A stretch of DNA of 52,769 bases, from assembly GCA_021739625.1 (NCBI GenBank), contig JAIPBJ010000013.1:1-52769 (forward strand), read 5' to 3'. The notes beneath the pieces are model-generated. The model saw only the letters and a program-made list of their open reading frames with translations, had not been told where the DNA came from and made no database searches. Below, piece after piece: positions 25,656-34,421 of the stretch (position 1 is its first letter; every line of letters starts with the position of its first letter). Both the position numbers and the translations under genes were made by a program. Origin of the DNA: Flavobacteriales bacterium. Its GTDB lineage: Bacteria > Bacteroidota > Bacteroidia > UBA10329.

Positions 25656-25724
25656 TATTTATTTGTGCTACAAGTCTTTAGCAGTGAGCCATCGACCGTT
25701 CGTTAATCGCAATTCGTCAATCAT

Positions 25725-26606
25725 CTACACTGTGTCCATAAAAGTCTTCTCTGTCCTGTGAAAAAGCACAGTTCCCAACAGCAATGCCGCCAAGGTGAAA
25801 CCTGCACTGTACAGCATCCCACCAATGGTCACTGTGCCACTGCCAGTGAATCCGAGCCGGAACATCTCGATGAGGGGGGCGATGGGGTTGATGTCCACAA
25901 ACCACTTGTAGGCCTCTGGTATGGCCGATGATGGATAGATGACGGGCGTGGCATACATCAGCAGAGATATGCCAAAGCCGATGAAATAGGTCAGGTCGCG
26001 ATATTTGGTGGTGAATGATGAGATGACGATGCCCACACCCAGCGCCATACCGCCCATCAGCAGCACCAATATCGGAAAGAGCGCAACAAAGGGTGTGAAA
26101 TGCAAAGTGCTGCCCTCTTGCATCCGGTAGTAGAACAGAAAGGCCATGAACATCAGCATCTGAATGCCGAACTTGAACAGGTTGCTCAGGATCATGGCCA
26201 CAGGTGCGGCCAATCGCGGAAAATAGACCTTGCCGAAGATGTTCGCGTTGGCCACAAAAGTGCTTGATGCCCCAGTGAAACAGGAGGAGAAGTAATTCCA
26301 GAGCGTGGTTCCGCCCAGATAGAACACCGGTGCTGGGATGCCATCGGTGGGGATGCCCGCAATCCTATTGAACACGAAAGTGAACATGACCACCGTGAAA
26401 AGTGGACTCAGGAAGAACCAAAGCGGCCCAAGCACGGTCTGCTTGTAGGTCGCCACCAGATCTCTGCGCACAAAGATGGTGATGAGGTCGCGGTAGTCCC
26501 ACAATTCAGCCAGACGCAGGTCATACCACTTGTCCTTGGGCCCGATGACCAGGTCCCATTGCTCCGAAGCAGTCTGTGAAGCAGCGTTCATGCTGTCGGC
26601 TGTCAT
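25725..26606 (-). CDS. wzm: Wzm-type ABC transporter permease
   Basis: 293 aa with six hydrophobic segments. The motif [20 protein letters not shown] at 47-66 is typical of ABC-2 polysaccharide exporter permeases (Wzm/TagG/KpsM); helices follow near 68-90, 115-135, 150-175, 180-205 and 240-260. It forms the inner-membrane channel with the Wzt-type ATPase encoded 69 bases downstream. Its ATG overlaps the gmd stop by 4 bases, so sugar synthesis and export genes are coupled. Confidence 0.93.
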   Translation of the reverse strand: MTADSMNAASQTASEQWDLVIGPKDKWYDLRLAELWDYRDLITIFVRRDLVATYKQTVLGPLWFFLSPLFTVVMFTFVFNRIAGIPTDGIPAPVFYLGGTTLWNYFSSCFTGASSTFVANANIFGKVYFPRLAAPVAMILSNLFKFGIQMLMFMAFLFYYRMQEGSTLHFTPFVALFPILVLLMGGMALGVGIVISSFTTKYRDLTYFIGFGISLLMYATPVIYPSSAIPEAYKWFVDINPIAPLIEMFRLGFTGSGTVTIGGMLYSAGFTLAALLLGTVLFHRTEKTFMDTV

Positions 26607-27715
26607 TCACGTTCGTGTTTCACGGCAAAGCCAGATTGCATAAGATGCACTCTGCGACCGAAGTATTCCAGATCGCTCTGCACCATTTCGGTGATCAGTT
26701 CATCGAGCGAATACTTGGGTTCCCAACCCAATTCCAGCTTGGCCTTGGTAGGGTCGCCTATCAGCAGGTCCACTTCGGTGGGACGGTAGTAGTTCGTGTC
26801 CACCTCCACCAGCACATCGCCTTTCGACAGATGGGGAATATCGCGGGTCAAGGCAGCGACCACTCCTTTCTCATCCTCGCCCTCCCCTTCGAATACGAGC
26901 ATGATGCCTGCCTCGGCAAATGCCCGTCTCACAAATTCGCGCACCCGGGTGGTGACACCCGTGGCAATGACAAAATCTGAAGGCTTCTCCTGCTGAAGGA
27001 TGCGCCACATGGCATCCACATAGTCTTTGGCGTGGCCCCAGTCGCGCTGGGCGTCCATATTTCCCAGATAGAGCTTCTGGTCAAGGCCATGGGCTATCTT
27101 GGCCACTGCCCGCGTGATCTTGCGGGTGACGAACGTCTCTCCACGCAGCGGGCTTTCGTGATTGAACAGTATGCCATTGCTGGCAAAGACACCGTAAGCC
27201 TCGCGGTAATTCACCGTGATCCAATAGGCGTAAAGTTTTGCCACCCCGTATGGCGATCGCGGATAGAAAGGCGTCCTTTCGCTCTGCGGCACCTCCTGTA
27301 CCAGACCATAGAGTTCGGAGGTCGAGGCCTGATAGACCTTGGTCTTCTTCGTCAAATCGAGCAGGCGGATGGCCTCCAAGATGCGCAAAGCCCCCAGACC
27401 GTCCACATTGGCGGTGTATTCCGGTTCATCGAAACTCACCTTGACATGCGACATGGCACCAAGGTTGTAAATCTCATCGGGCTGCACCTCTTTGATAATG
27501 CGGGTGATGTTGAGCGAATCGCTCAGGTCGCCATAATGCAGGAAGAGATTCACTTTCTCTTCATGCGGATCCATATAAAGATGGTCGATGCGGTCGGTGT
27601 TCAGCAGCGAGCTTCTCCGCTTGATGCCATGCACCTCATAACCCTTGGAAAGCAGCAGTTCTGCCAAGTAGGCACCGTCCTGTCCGGTGATGCCGGTTAT
27701 AAGGGCTTTCTTCAT
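26603..27715 (-). CDS. gmd: GDP-mannose 4,6-dehydratase
   Basis: 370 aa, full length for the family. The Rossmann motif is [14 protein letters not shown] (8-21), followed by [19 protein letters not shown] with the NADP(H)-binding Arg residues, DLSDSLN, STSELYG (131-137) and the catalytic Y-x3-K as YGVAK (Tyr156, Lys160). [20 protein letters not shown] is the usual substrate loop. It converts GDP-mannose to GDP-4-keto-6-deoxymannose, the precursor of GDP-fucose, GDP-rhamnose and GDP-perosamine. No reductase or epimerase (Fcl, Rmd) or aminotransferase gene is seen in the window, so the final sugar is open. It leads an operon with the ABC exporter. Confidence 0.97.
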   Translation of the reverse strand: MKKALITGITGQDGAYLAELLLSKGYEVHGIKRRSSLLNTDRIDHLYMDPHEEKVNLFLHYGDLSDSLNITRIIKEVQPDEIYNLGAMSHVKVSFDEPEYTANVDGLGALRILEAIRLLDLTKKTKVYQASTSELYGLVQEVPQSERTPFYPRSPYGVAKLYAYWITVNYREAYGVFASNGILFNHESPLRGETFVTRKITRAVAKIAHGLDQKLYLGNMDAQRDWGHAKDYVDAMWRILQQEKPSDFVIATGVTTRVREFVRRAFAEAGIMLVFEGEGEDEKGVVAALTRDIPHLSKGDVLVEVDTNYYRPTEVDLLIGDPTKAKLELGWEPKYSLDELITEMVQSDLEYFGRRVHLMQSGFAVKHERE

Positions 27716-27759
27716 GCGGTTTCGTGCGGTGCCAGTGACAAGGGGGTCTTGCCGTTGGG

Positions 27760-27767
27760 CAAAAATA
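27760..27767 (-). promoter_or_regulatory. Candidate gmd promoter, -7 box TATTTTTG
   Basis: An exact TAnnTTTG match on the minus strand, 44 bases before the gmd ATG, with a TTG 24 bases further upstream as a possible -33 element (slightly long spacing). It sits in a 156-base gap between transcription units, which is where a promoter for the gmd/exporter operon is expected. Confidence 0.5.
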
Positions 27768-27871
27768 GCATTCTCAGGTATCGCTTATGGGCAACCGGCA
27801 TTTATTACGTGATTTACTTAGGTGGTATATTATTGATGGTAATCCGACCATTCTCCCGGGCAGGGGAACCT

Positions 27872-28867
27872 CTATCCGATTGGACGGATCACCCTCCGCA
27901 CAAGCGAATACACCAGATACACCGCCCGTTTCCAAGCCATTGCCTGCCACGGTGCCACGGCAATAATGTGGAACGCCCCTACCACCGCCTTCAGCTGATC
28001 ACCCTGATTCAGTTCCAAGGTGGCTTTCCTATAGGCGGTCTCCTGTGGATTCGCCTTCACGAAACGCTCCCATTTTTCGCGAAGGGCCTGCACATTCTCA
28101 AGTCCGTCTTTTCCATTGATAAGCTTCTCCCTGCGAAGCTGCTTGTCAATGTCCTCTGTGAAGTACTTCAAAGGATGGCTATTGCAAAGGTGGGTCTGTG
28201 CCGGATGGGAGCGATAGAGATAGGTCTCTGTCCTCAGGTGAATTCCTTTGGACCGCCTTGCCAGATGGAACAGCCAGTGATAGTCCTCCCCGCCCAGCCG
28301 CTCGAAGAACGGATGATAGCCGCCCACCTTGTTGAGCAGTTCTCTGCGCAACATGATGGTGGCACAGCACACCGTGGGATAATACTCGGGATCCATGGCA
28401 TAGCGGCCATAGTCTGGTGCATGATGTTCTGTGGTCAGAATGGTGCCAGCTATGTCTGTTCGACAGAAATCGGTGCTGAGAAAGCCGAGAACGGGGTTTT
28501 CGGAGAATGCCGTCACACACACTTCCAACCTCTGGGGAACACAGGTGTCGTCCGCATCGAGGAAAGTCACCAGGTCGCCCTTGGCCTCCGAAAAAAGGCG
28601 GTTGCACGACCGCAGGTAGCCATCATTCTGCGCATTGCTGAATTTTCGGACGCGTTCATCGTCCAGTCCGGCAATGATGTGTGAGGTTCCATCCGTGCTG
28701 CCATCGTCCAGAAGCAGCAGTTCCCAATGACTGTAAGTCTGTGACAAAAGGCTGACAAAAGCCTCCAGCAGGAACCGTTCCGCGTTGTAGGCAGGCATCA
28801 CCACTGACACCAGCGGGCGTTCGGGAAGCGGAGAAAAGGTCAAAGGTTGTGGGCGGCCGCCTGTCAT
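27872..28867 (-). CDS. Family 2 glycosyltransferase
   Basis: About 331 aa. VSVVMPAYNAERFLLEAFVS (20-39), LLLDDGSTDGTSH and TFLDADDTCVPQRLE (101-115, DxD) mark a GT-A enzyme; GGEDYHWLFHLAR is the acceptor-side ED motif. The C-terminal 60 residues are helical and amphipathic with a positive end, as in membrane-associated transferases. The frame runs upstream into the neighbouring gene, but the ATG at 28867, which overlaps that gene's stop by 4 bases, is the likely start. It ends 156 bases before the gmd start. Confidence 0.9.
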   Translation of the reverse strand: MTGGRPQPLTFSPLPERPLVSVVMPAYNAERFLLEAFVSLLSQTYSHWELLLLDDGSTDGTSHIIAGLDDERVRKFSNAQNDGYLRSCNRLFSEAKGDLVTFLDADDTCVPQRLEVCVTAFSENPVLGFLSTDFCRTDIAGTILTTEHHAPDYGRYAMDPEYYPTVCCATIMLRRELLNKVGGYHPFFERLGGEDYHWLFHLARRSKGIHLRTETYLYRSHPAQTHLCNSHPLKYFTEDIDKQLRREKLINGKDGLENVQALREKWERFVKANPQETAYRKATLELNQGDQLKAVVGAFHIIAVAPWQAMAWKRAVYLVYSLVRRVIRPIG

Positions 28868-29802
28868 CCGTTCATTCGGATTTTGAGCAGCCGAAGTTCC
28901 CATAAAAATCGGTCGGTGGCCGAGAGGAGTTCGGCCCCGTTCACTGTCCGCAGCAAGGCCCGCAACAGCGCAGCGTCCTTTTGTGCATAAGCTCTGGGCA
29001 ATAGCGGGCAGGCGAAGTGTGCAAGCACCTGCTGCCACTGGACAGGCCATTCGGGCCCGAAACGCACATTGCCTGGAATGGGAAAACCGCCAAGCCAGCT
29101 TTGAAGCGGGGCCGGCATATCCTGTCCCAACAACAAGGAATGGAAGATGCCATACTTCTCCGCCTCCATCTCTTTGGCCATCCGCTGCGATTTGGAATCA
29201 TCGCGCAGCAGAAAACGGCTGAGAACATCGTCTGCAATGCGCACACGACCCTGCCCGTAACGGAGCAGGTAGCGGAACCACAGCTCCAAATCCATGGCAT
29301 AGTGCAATGCCGGATTCAGTCCACCAAGGTCCTTCACCACCGATGTCCTATAGAAATGGGAAGGCTGCCCCATGGAATAGCGTCCGAGGGTCCGTTCCAA
29401 TGTTGGGAACAAAAGCGTGCCACCGACCGTCACGGTTTCGCCTGTCAGGTGCACGTGGGCGCATCTCCCGGCAACCACATCGGTGGCGTCATCCATCCGT
29501 TCGGCCACTTTGAGCAAAGCATCCGGGCACAGTGTATCATCGGCATTCAACCAGTTCATAATGCGGCCATCGGCCATCGCAAGTCCTTTGTTGATGGCGT
29601 GGCTCTGTCCTTCATCTGCCTTGCTTTCCCAATAGGAAATGAGATGGGCGTGCTGAGCAATGATGTCCTGCGTGCCGTCTGCGCTGCCCCCGTCCATCAC
29701 AATGTGCTGAACGTCCACACCTTGTTGCGCCACCGAAAGGATGCAGTCCGAGATTTGGGCCGCTCCATTGAGCACAGGGGTTATGATGGTGAACTCACGC
29801 AT
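28864..29802 (-). CDS. Family 2 glycosyltransferase
   Basis: 312 aa. FTIITPVLNGAAQISDCI, HIVMDGGSADGTQDII and SKADEGQSHAINKGLAMADG belong to the WcaE/WcaA-like group; MNWLNADD at 82-89 carries the metal motif, and HYAMDLELWFRYLL is the acceptor-side acidic motif. The C-terminal 100 residues are helical. It overlaps the upstream fusion glycosyltransferase by 8 bases and the next GT2 by 4 bases. Confidence 0.9.
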   Translation of the reverse strand: MREFTIITPVLNGAAQISDCILSVAQQGVDVQHIVMDGGSADGTQDIIAQHAHLISYWESKADEGQSHAINKGLAMADGRIMNWLNADDTLCPDALLKVAERMDDATDVVAGRCAHVHLTGETVTVGGTLLFPTLERTLGRYSMGQPSHFYRTSVVKDLGGLNPALHYAMDLELWFRYLLRYGQGRVRIADDVLSRFLLRDDSKSQRMAKEMEAEKYGIFHSLLLGQDMPAPLQSWLGGFPIPGNVRFGPEWPVQWQQVLAHFACPLLPRAYAQKDAALLRALLRTVNGAELLSATDRFLWELRLLKIRMNG

Positions 29803-31753
29803 GGAGCATCTCCAAATAATGCCCGATACAGATGTCGGTCATGTCGTTTTTCAATGGGGTGGACAGGAAGCTGCGCTCCACCGCCCCGCGCAACCTTGCG
29901 TTTCCGACAACTGCGCTCACAATGCTTGCGGCCAACGCATCGGCATCGCTGGCCGGATAGAGCAGTTCGGCCTCTTCGGGACACATCATTTCCGGTATGC
30001 CTCCCACCATTGACCCGATGACGGGTGCTCCTACACTATGGGCCTCCAGCACCGTCAGCGGAGCGTTGTCCTGCAAACTGGCCTGCACCAAGGCCATGGC
30101 GTTGCGCATGAGGCCGAGCACCTTCTGGGAGTCCGATCGCCCAACCATCCGAAAGAAGGAATTTCCGACCTTTTCCTCGGCCGGCACCCCACCGATGCAC
30201 AGGAGGTCGATGGTCTGCTCTCCCAAACATGCATTCGCCTTTACCCAAGCTGACCGCAGCGTAGGCAGGTCACGGTATCGGTTGCGTTCGGCATGGTTGG
30301 CCACGAACAGGATGAATGGTCGGTCCAGCTGCGGTACTTCTTCCAATGCCTGCAATGGAATGCTGTTGGGGACGAAATGGCACGCCACTCCCATGATGTC
30401 GCAAACACGTCCGCGCAACCATTGGCTTGGTGCAGTGAGGCGGATGTTGTCACTCAGAAGCAGTGCTTTCCTTCGGTTTAGACGGTCATGCCATGCTTCG
30501 CTGTCGAGAAAGGAAAGGCCTTTCGGGGAATAAAGGAATGGATGCGCATCGCTGCCAGTGGTCACCCACGCATCATGCAGCGTCCAAATGACGGGGATCT
30601 CATTGGCCAGTTCCGCAACAGCATCCATTGAAAGCCCTGTTCCGTGAATGTTATGCAAGTGAACGATATCTGGTTTCACGCCCTTGATCTGTGTCAAAGG
30701 ATTGGACATCATCTCCACTATGTCGTCAGTCTGCGAAAACCTTTTTTGAATCAGAATTGTCGAATGAAACCCTCGGTCCTTCAACGCCCTGTGATGTTGT
30801 AGCATTACGGCCTCTGCGCCTCCGGCTATATCTGTGGTATTCACTTGAACTATCCGCAGTGCCTTTTCGGCCCCTTTGCATTTGATGCCGAATGAACAGG
30901 ACGATGGCAGCGAAACAGTGTTCAAAGCACGGGCGGCATAGAGCGACAGCTCATACTCGCAGTCGGGCTGCTCTGATGGCGCAGTGAGCGTCAAAGTTTC
31001 AGCGCAGATACGATTACTTATCCACTCGGGTCTCTGGTCCGTGTGGGTGGCATCCGATCCAAGGCCTATGTTCTCCACCAGATTCTCGCATGGAATGGCC
31101 GCCAGTCGGCCTTGCATGGCGTGATGCAGTGTCCACTGGAAGTCCCATGTGTCGACCTTCCCATGGAGTGCATCATTGGCATTCTTCTCAATTCTCTTCG
31201 GAAGTCCCGTGTTTCCCCAAAGCCGGACGAATCCCTCATGGTCGGAGAATGACCGCAACTGGGGCAGCCGAGGGTCAAAATCGTGCCAGCGGTCGCGCCA
31301 AGTGGCCCATCCCCACACATGCCCGATGCGTGCGAAATGATGGCTGTGTCCGCTTTCCCAATGGCCGATCGGGTTGTTGCCGCTTATCATATATATAGCC
31401 CGGTCATTGCGGTGGCGATTCAGAAGTTCGGCAGCGAACTGGATGAATGCCTCCGTTGCCAGACAGTCGTCTTCCACAATAATGCCTTCTTCCACCTGTC
31501 CGAAGAACCAGTTCACCCCGTGCATCACTCCGTCACGGCAGCCGCGATGCGTTTCACTGAAATGTCTTTCGACCCTCAGCCCATTTACTTCCAAGCATGC
31601 TCTGGCCTCCTTGCAGCGCAATCGGTCAGCATCATTCTTTGGCCCATCGGCAGAAACGTGAAGTTCGTTCACTCCAAGTTCCACCAACCGATTCACGGTT
31701 CTTCGTGTCAGGTCAGGGCGATTGTAAATGAGCAGCAGAACAGGTGGCTGCAT
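29795..31753 (-). CDS. Two-domain glycosyltransferase: GT-A-like N-terminus fused to GT-B (GT4)
   Basis: 652 aa, about twice the usual length. Residues 1-290 are a GT-A-like domain: VLLLIYNRPDLTRRTV, HVSADGPKNDADR, EGIIVEDDCLATEAF (acidic motif near 93-96) and HVWGWATWRDRWHDFD, the pattern of an uncharacterised sugar-transferase family. Residues 315-652 are a GT4 domain: RIVQVNTTDIAGGAEAVM, PVIWTLHDAWVTTGSDAHPF, FVPNSIPLQALEE and the ending VLEAHSVGAPVIGSMVGGIP. One polypeptide could add two sugars in sequence. It begins 3 bases after the upstream Wzt stop. Confidence 0.88.
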   Translation of the reverse strand: MQPPVLLLIYNRPDLTRRTVNRLVELGVNELHVSADGPKNDADRLRCKEARACLEVNGLRVERHFSETHRGCRDGVMHGVNWFFGQVEEGIIVEDDCLATEAFIQFAAELLNRHRNDRAIYMISGNNPIGHWESGHSHHFARIGHVWGWATWRDRWHDFDPRLPQLRSFSDHEGFVRLWGNTGLPKRIEKNANDALHGKVDTWDFQWTLHHAMQGRLAAIPCENLVENIGLGSDATHTDQRPEWISNRICAETLTLTAPSEQPDCEYELSLYAARALNTVSLPSSCSFGIKCKGAEKALRIVQVNTTDIAGGAEAVMLQHHRALKDRGFHSTILIQKRFSQTDDIVEMMSNPLTQIKGVKPDIVHLHNIHGTGLSMDAVAELANEIPVIWTLHDAWVTTGSDAHPFLYSPKGLSFLDSEAWHDRLNRRKALLLSDNIRLTAPSQWLRGRVCDIMGVACHFVPNSIPLQALEEVPQLDRPFILFVANHAERNRYRDLPTLRSAWVKANACLGEQTIDLLCIGGVPAEEKVGNSFFRMVGRSDSQKVLGLMRNAMALVQASLQDNAPLTVLEAHSVGAPVIGSMVGGIPEMMCPEEAELLYPASDADALAASIVSAVVGNARLRGAVERSFLSTPLKNDMTDICIGHYLEMLHA

Positions 31754-31756
31754 GGT

Positions 31757-32845
31757 TCAGTGCTGAGTGATCTCAAAATTTCGGACTCCTGCGGCCTGAA
31801 TCGCATCAGGATTGTGGAATCCATAAGGATTATAGGGCGGCACTGTAAGCACCGATGTATGCTCGGCCCACTGCAACTGTTCCTCGTTCTGGCCCAGATA
31901 TATGCTGACCGGATATTCCCCGGGTTTCAATCCGTGCTCAAATCTGAACTCACATTCAACCGCACCATTTTTCGGATGGATGTCCTTCCTGATGAACCTG
32001 TTGCTTAAATGCAGCAATGCGTTGCCATTACTGTCAGAGATGTTCAACCCCACATCCAAGGTGGCATCAGAAGGCAGGTCTCTGATGTTCAATTGAATGC
32101 TACCTCTTTCAGTGGTACATTCACTAATGATTTCACGGAGAAAACCATCCATTCGGAAATTACTTTTTCCGCTGGAATACTGACCTGTATAGAAATCGAT
32201 GGCATCTTTCGTATTTCCATCAAATGTCAATCTCCCATTGTTCAACACGATGCTTCTTTCGCATAGCTGTCTTACAGCTGCGAGATTGTGCGACACGAAT
32301 AGGATGGTGCGGCCTTCTTTCCTCATGGAGAATATGCGCTCCATGCACCGGACCTGAAACTGGGTGTCGCCTACGGCCAGCACCTCGTCAAGTGCAAGTA
32401 TGTCGGTGGTCAAGTGGGACATCACTGCAAATGCGAGTCTGAGTTTCATTCCGCTGCTGTACGTGCGCAACGGCTCATCCATGTAGTCCTGCACACCAGA
32501 GAACGCGATGATCGCCTCTTCGTGCCGCCTTATCTCCTTCCTTGGAATTCCGATCATCGACCCGTTGAGATAGATGTTGTCACGGCCTGTGAGGTCGGGG
32601 TGGAAACCAGTGCCAACCTCCAGCAGACTTGAGAAGCTGCCACGGACGAAAGCCTCGCCTTCGGTCGGAAATGTGATTCCCGACAGGATTTTCAACAATG
32701 TTGATTTGCCTGCCCCATTATGGCCTACGATGCCAACCGATTGCCCAGCGGCAATATCGAGCGAGATGTTGCGCAACGCCCACCGTTCATTTCCACTCTG
32801 AAGTGGATAGTGCTTTCCTATATTTTGCAATGAGATGGCTGTCAT
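31757..32845 (-). CDS. wzt: Wzt-type ABC transporter ATPase, second copy
   Basis: 362 aa. Walker A GHNGAGKST at 41-49, SLLEVGTGFHPDLTGRDN at 73-90, signature YSSGM at 129-133, Walker B ILALDEVLAVGD and SHN H-loop. The C-terminal domain (from about 225) is shorter than in the other Wzt and its sequence is unrelated by eye, so it may bind a different glycan. It lacks the extended N-terminus of the first copy. It is coupled to its permease by a 4-base overlap. Confidence 0.92.
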   Translation of the reverse strand: MTAISLQNIGKHYPLQSGNERWALRNISLDIAAGQSVGIVGHNGAGKSTLLKILSGITFPTEGEAFVRGSFSSLLEVGTGFHPDLTGRDNIYLNGSMIGIPRKEIRRHEEAIIAFSGVQDYMDEPLRTYSSGMKLRLAFAVMSHLTTDILALDEVLAVGDTQFQVRCMERIFSMRKEGRTILFVSHNLAAVRQLCERSIVLNNGRLTFDGNTKDAIDFYTGQYSSGKSNFRMDGFLREIISECTTERGSIQLNIRDLPSDATLDVGLNISDSNGNALLHLSNRFIRKDIHPKNGAVECEFRFEHGLKPGEYPVSIYLGQNEEQLQWAEHTSVLTVPPYNPYGFHNPDAIQAAGVRNFEITQH

Positions 32846-33681
32846 ATCCTGTCTGCCATGGTGCGTTCCATCCGTCTGAAAGCCCAGATGCCTACGAGTA
32901 GAAGAACGAATGCGGAGAAGTATGGAATCGCCAAAGAAATCGGCAGTGAATCCATCGTTCCGAAAATACTGCGGACCGATGTCATACCCGCAGCGATCGG
33001 GTTAAGCAAATAGCCTGAATGCAGGATGGGATTCCCGATATGCTCCAACATATAAAACACGGGGAAAATGAACAGTCCGGTGTACATCAACATCGGGATG
33101 ATATGGCGAAGATGGCGATTCACTACAACAGCTACGGCTGCAAGTGATGATAGTCCGATGGCGGTCATCAATAGTAGTATCAATGCCGTTGGGACTTTCC
33201 AAAGGGCGGAGGCCGATATCTCTGAATGTCTGATGACTGCGATGGAAATGAGCAGTATGAAGGAGATGAGAAAGTCCAGAACCACGCGGAAAACCGGAGC
33301 GAGCACAAGAAAGAACCGTGGAAAGAATGCCTTGGAAATGATGTTGGCATTTCCCTGAATTCCTGCAATAGTTGAATTGACAGCATTGGTAATGAAATTC
33401 CAGACAATGATGCCGGAGAACAGGAAAATGATGGGATCCATTTCACCTGATGCGTGCTTTCTCCCGCCCAGATGAAGCATGAGGCCAATGGCCCCGAGAT
33501 ATATCAACGGTTGGAAAATCGCCCACAGAATTCCCAAGAACCAATTGCCATACTGCACCTTGAGGTCTTTCCAGATCAGTACCCCAAGTGTTTCGTGGCG
33601 CGACAGAATGATCTTCACCCATTCAATGAACGACTGCTTACTGCTGATGTGGCGCAAAGGAGGCATGAAAGGTCCGGTCAT
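32842..33681 (-). CDS. wzm: Wzm-type ABC transporter permease, second copy
   Basis: About 279 aa. IWKDLKVQYGNWFLGILWAI is the family motif before the first membrane helix, and six hydrophobic segments follow, ending with a basic tail. It pairs with the ATPase downstream. The longest frame uses a TTG (33684) directly followed by ATG at 33681; another ATG at 33666 is possible. An exact -7 box overlaps the first start (33682-33689); if it is used, only the 33666 start would lie on the mRNA. Confidence 0.9.
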   Translation of the reverse strand: MTGPFMPPLRHISSKQSFIEWVKIILSRHETLGVLIWKDLKVQYGNWFLGILWAIFQPLIYLGAIGLMLHLGGRKHASGEMDPIIFLFSGIIVWNFITNAVNSTIAGIQGNANIISKAFFPRFFLVLAPVFRVVLDFLISFILLISIAVIRHSEISASALWKVPTALILLLMTAIGLSSLAAVAVVVNRHLRHIIPMLMYTGLFIFPVFYMLEHIGNPILHSGYLLNPIAAGMTSVRSIFGTMDSLPISLAIPYFSAFVLLLVGIWAFRRMERTMADRI

Positions 33682-33689
33682 CAAATGTA
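33682..33689 (-). promoter_or_regulatory. Candidate -7 box TACATTTG at the start of the second wzm
   Basis: An exact TAnnTTTG match on the minus strand in the gap that divides the glycan locus from the plus-strand gene at 33795. It abuts the ATG at 33681, so transcription would begin within the annotated start and favour the ATG at 33666 with a very short leader. Confidence 0.35.
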
Positions 33690-33721
33690 GGAATGCAGAG
33701 GCAGTGACGTGTGGGGTGATG

Positions 33722-33760
33722 ATAAGTGCTTATGATGTTCATTTAATTCACATACTTTTG
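33722..33760 (+). promoter_or_regulatory. Candidate promoter (TACTTTTG) with a 12-bp palindrome
   Basis: TACTTTTG at 33753-33760 is an exact Bacteroidota -7 box, 34 bases before the ATG of the winged-helix-like gene. A TTATG at 33730-33734 stands in the -33 position, 18 bases away. A perfect palindrome (ATAAG-TG-CTTAT, 33722-33733) covers that position and could be an operator. It lies between two divergent transcription units. The leader is A-rich (TAAAAACAATTTTC), typical of Bacteroidota ribosome binding. Confidence 0.5.
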
Positions 33761-33794
33761 TCGGACTGATTTTTAACCCATAAAAACAATTTTC

Positions 33795-34421
33795 ATGAGC
33801 ACGATTGAATTCAATGAATCGGAGCTGAACGAGATGAAGCGATTCTATCTCACGCAGCTTGCAGAGGCCGAGAGCAAAGTGGCCCACATCAAAGGCGTAC
33901 TTGCCAAACTCGGTTCTCCCGTGGCATCTGTGGCTGCGCCTGTTGCAGTTGCTGAGACCGCTATGGCGGAGGAAGTTGCTGCGGAAGCACCTGCTGATAT
34001 ACTGGAAGTCCATGAGGCCATGGTCTCCTACATTCCTGATGAATACACCAAACGGGGCCCGGGATCCAAGCGCAAGAAGGAGCGCAAGAGCAAGTGGTCC
34101 ACCTATATCATGAACACGCTGCGCTCCAAAGGAGAGCTGATGACGGCTTCGGAAGTGGTGAATCATGCAATGAAGCGCAAACCGGCACAGGATGCAGGTG
34201 AACTGACCGTGCGTGGCGGAATCAATGGCAGTCTGAACCGTTTGGCAAGGGAATACTTCCGTCTGCGCACCTTGCAGGTCGAAGGCCGCAGAGGCCGCTA
34301 TTACGGTCTGGCAGGATGGTTCAACAAGGATGGCTCGTTGAAGCCTGGTTTCGGTGAGCGTTTCGGCAAGCTGAACATCACTGTGAAGGATGCAGTGGAG
34401 ACCGGTTCTGACGAGGATTGA
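33795..34421 (+). CDS. Putative DNA-binding protein with coiled coil and winged-helix-like domain
   Basis: 208 aa. Residues 5-40 form a charged helix (ESELNEMKRFYLTQLAEAES) likely to be a coiled coil. An Ala/Val/Pro-rich linker follows (about 42-70), then a very basic patch (GPGSKRKKERKSKW, near 90-102) and a domain reading YIMNTLRSKGELMTASEVVN, then GINGSLNRLAREYFRLRTL and GRRGRYYGLAGWF, which has the helix-helix-beta-wing order of a winged helix. I do not recognise a named family. It faces away from the glycan operon, so it may regulate it, or be independent. Its 3' end overlaps the convergent membrane gene by 44 bases. Confidence 0.75.
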   Translation: MSTIEFNESELNEMKRFYLTQLAEAESKVAHIKGVLAKLGSPVASVAAPVAVAETAMAEEVAAEAPADILEVHEAMVSYIPDEYTKRGPGSKRKKERKSKWSTYIMNTLRSKGELMTASEVVNHAMKRKPAQDAGELTVRGGINGSLNRLAREYFRLRTLQVEGRRGRYYGLAGWFNKDGSLKPGFGERFGKLNITVKDAVETGSDED

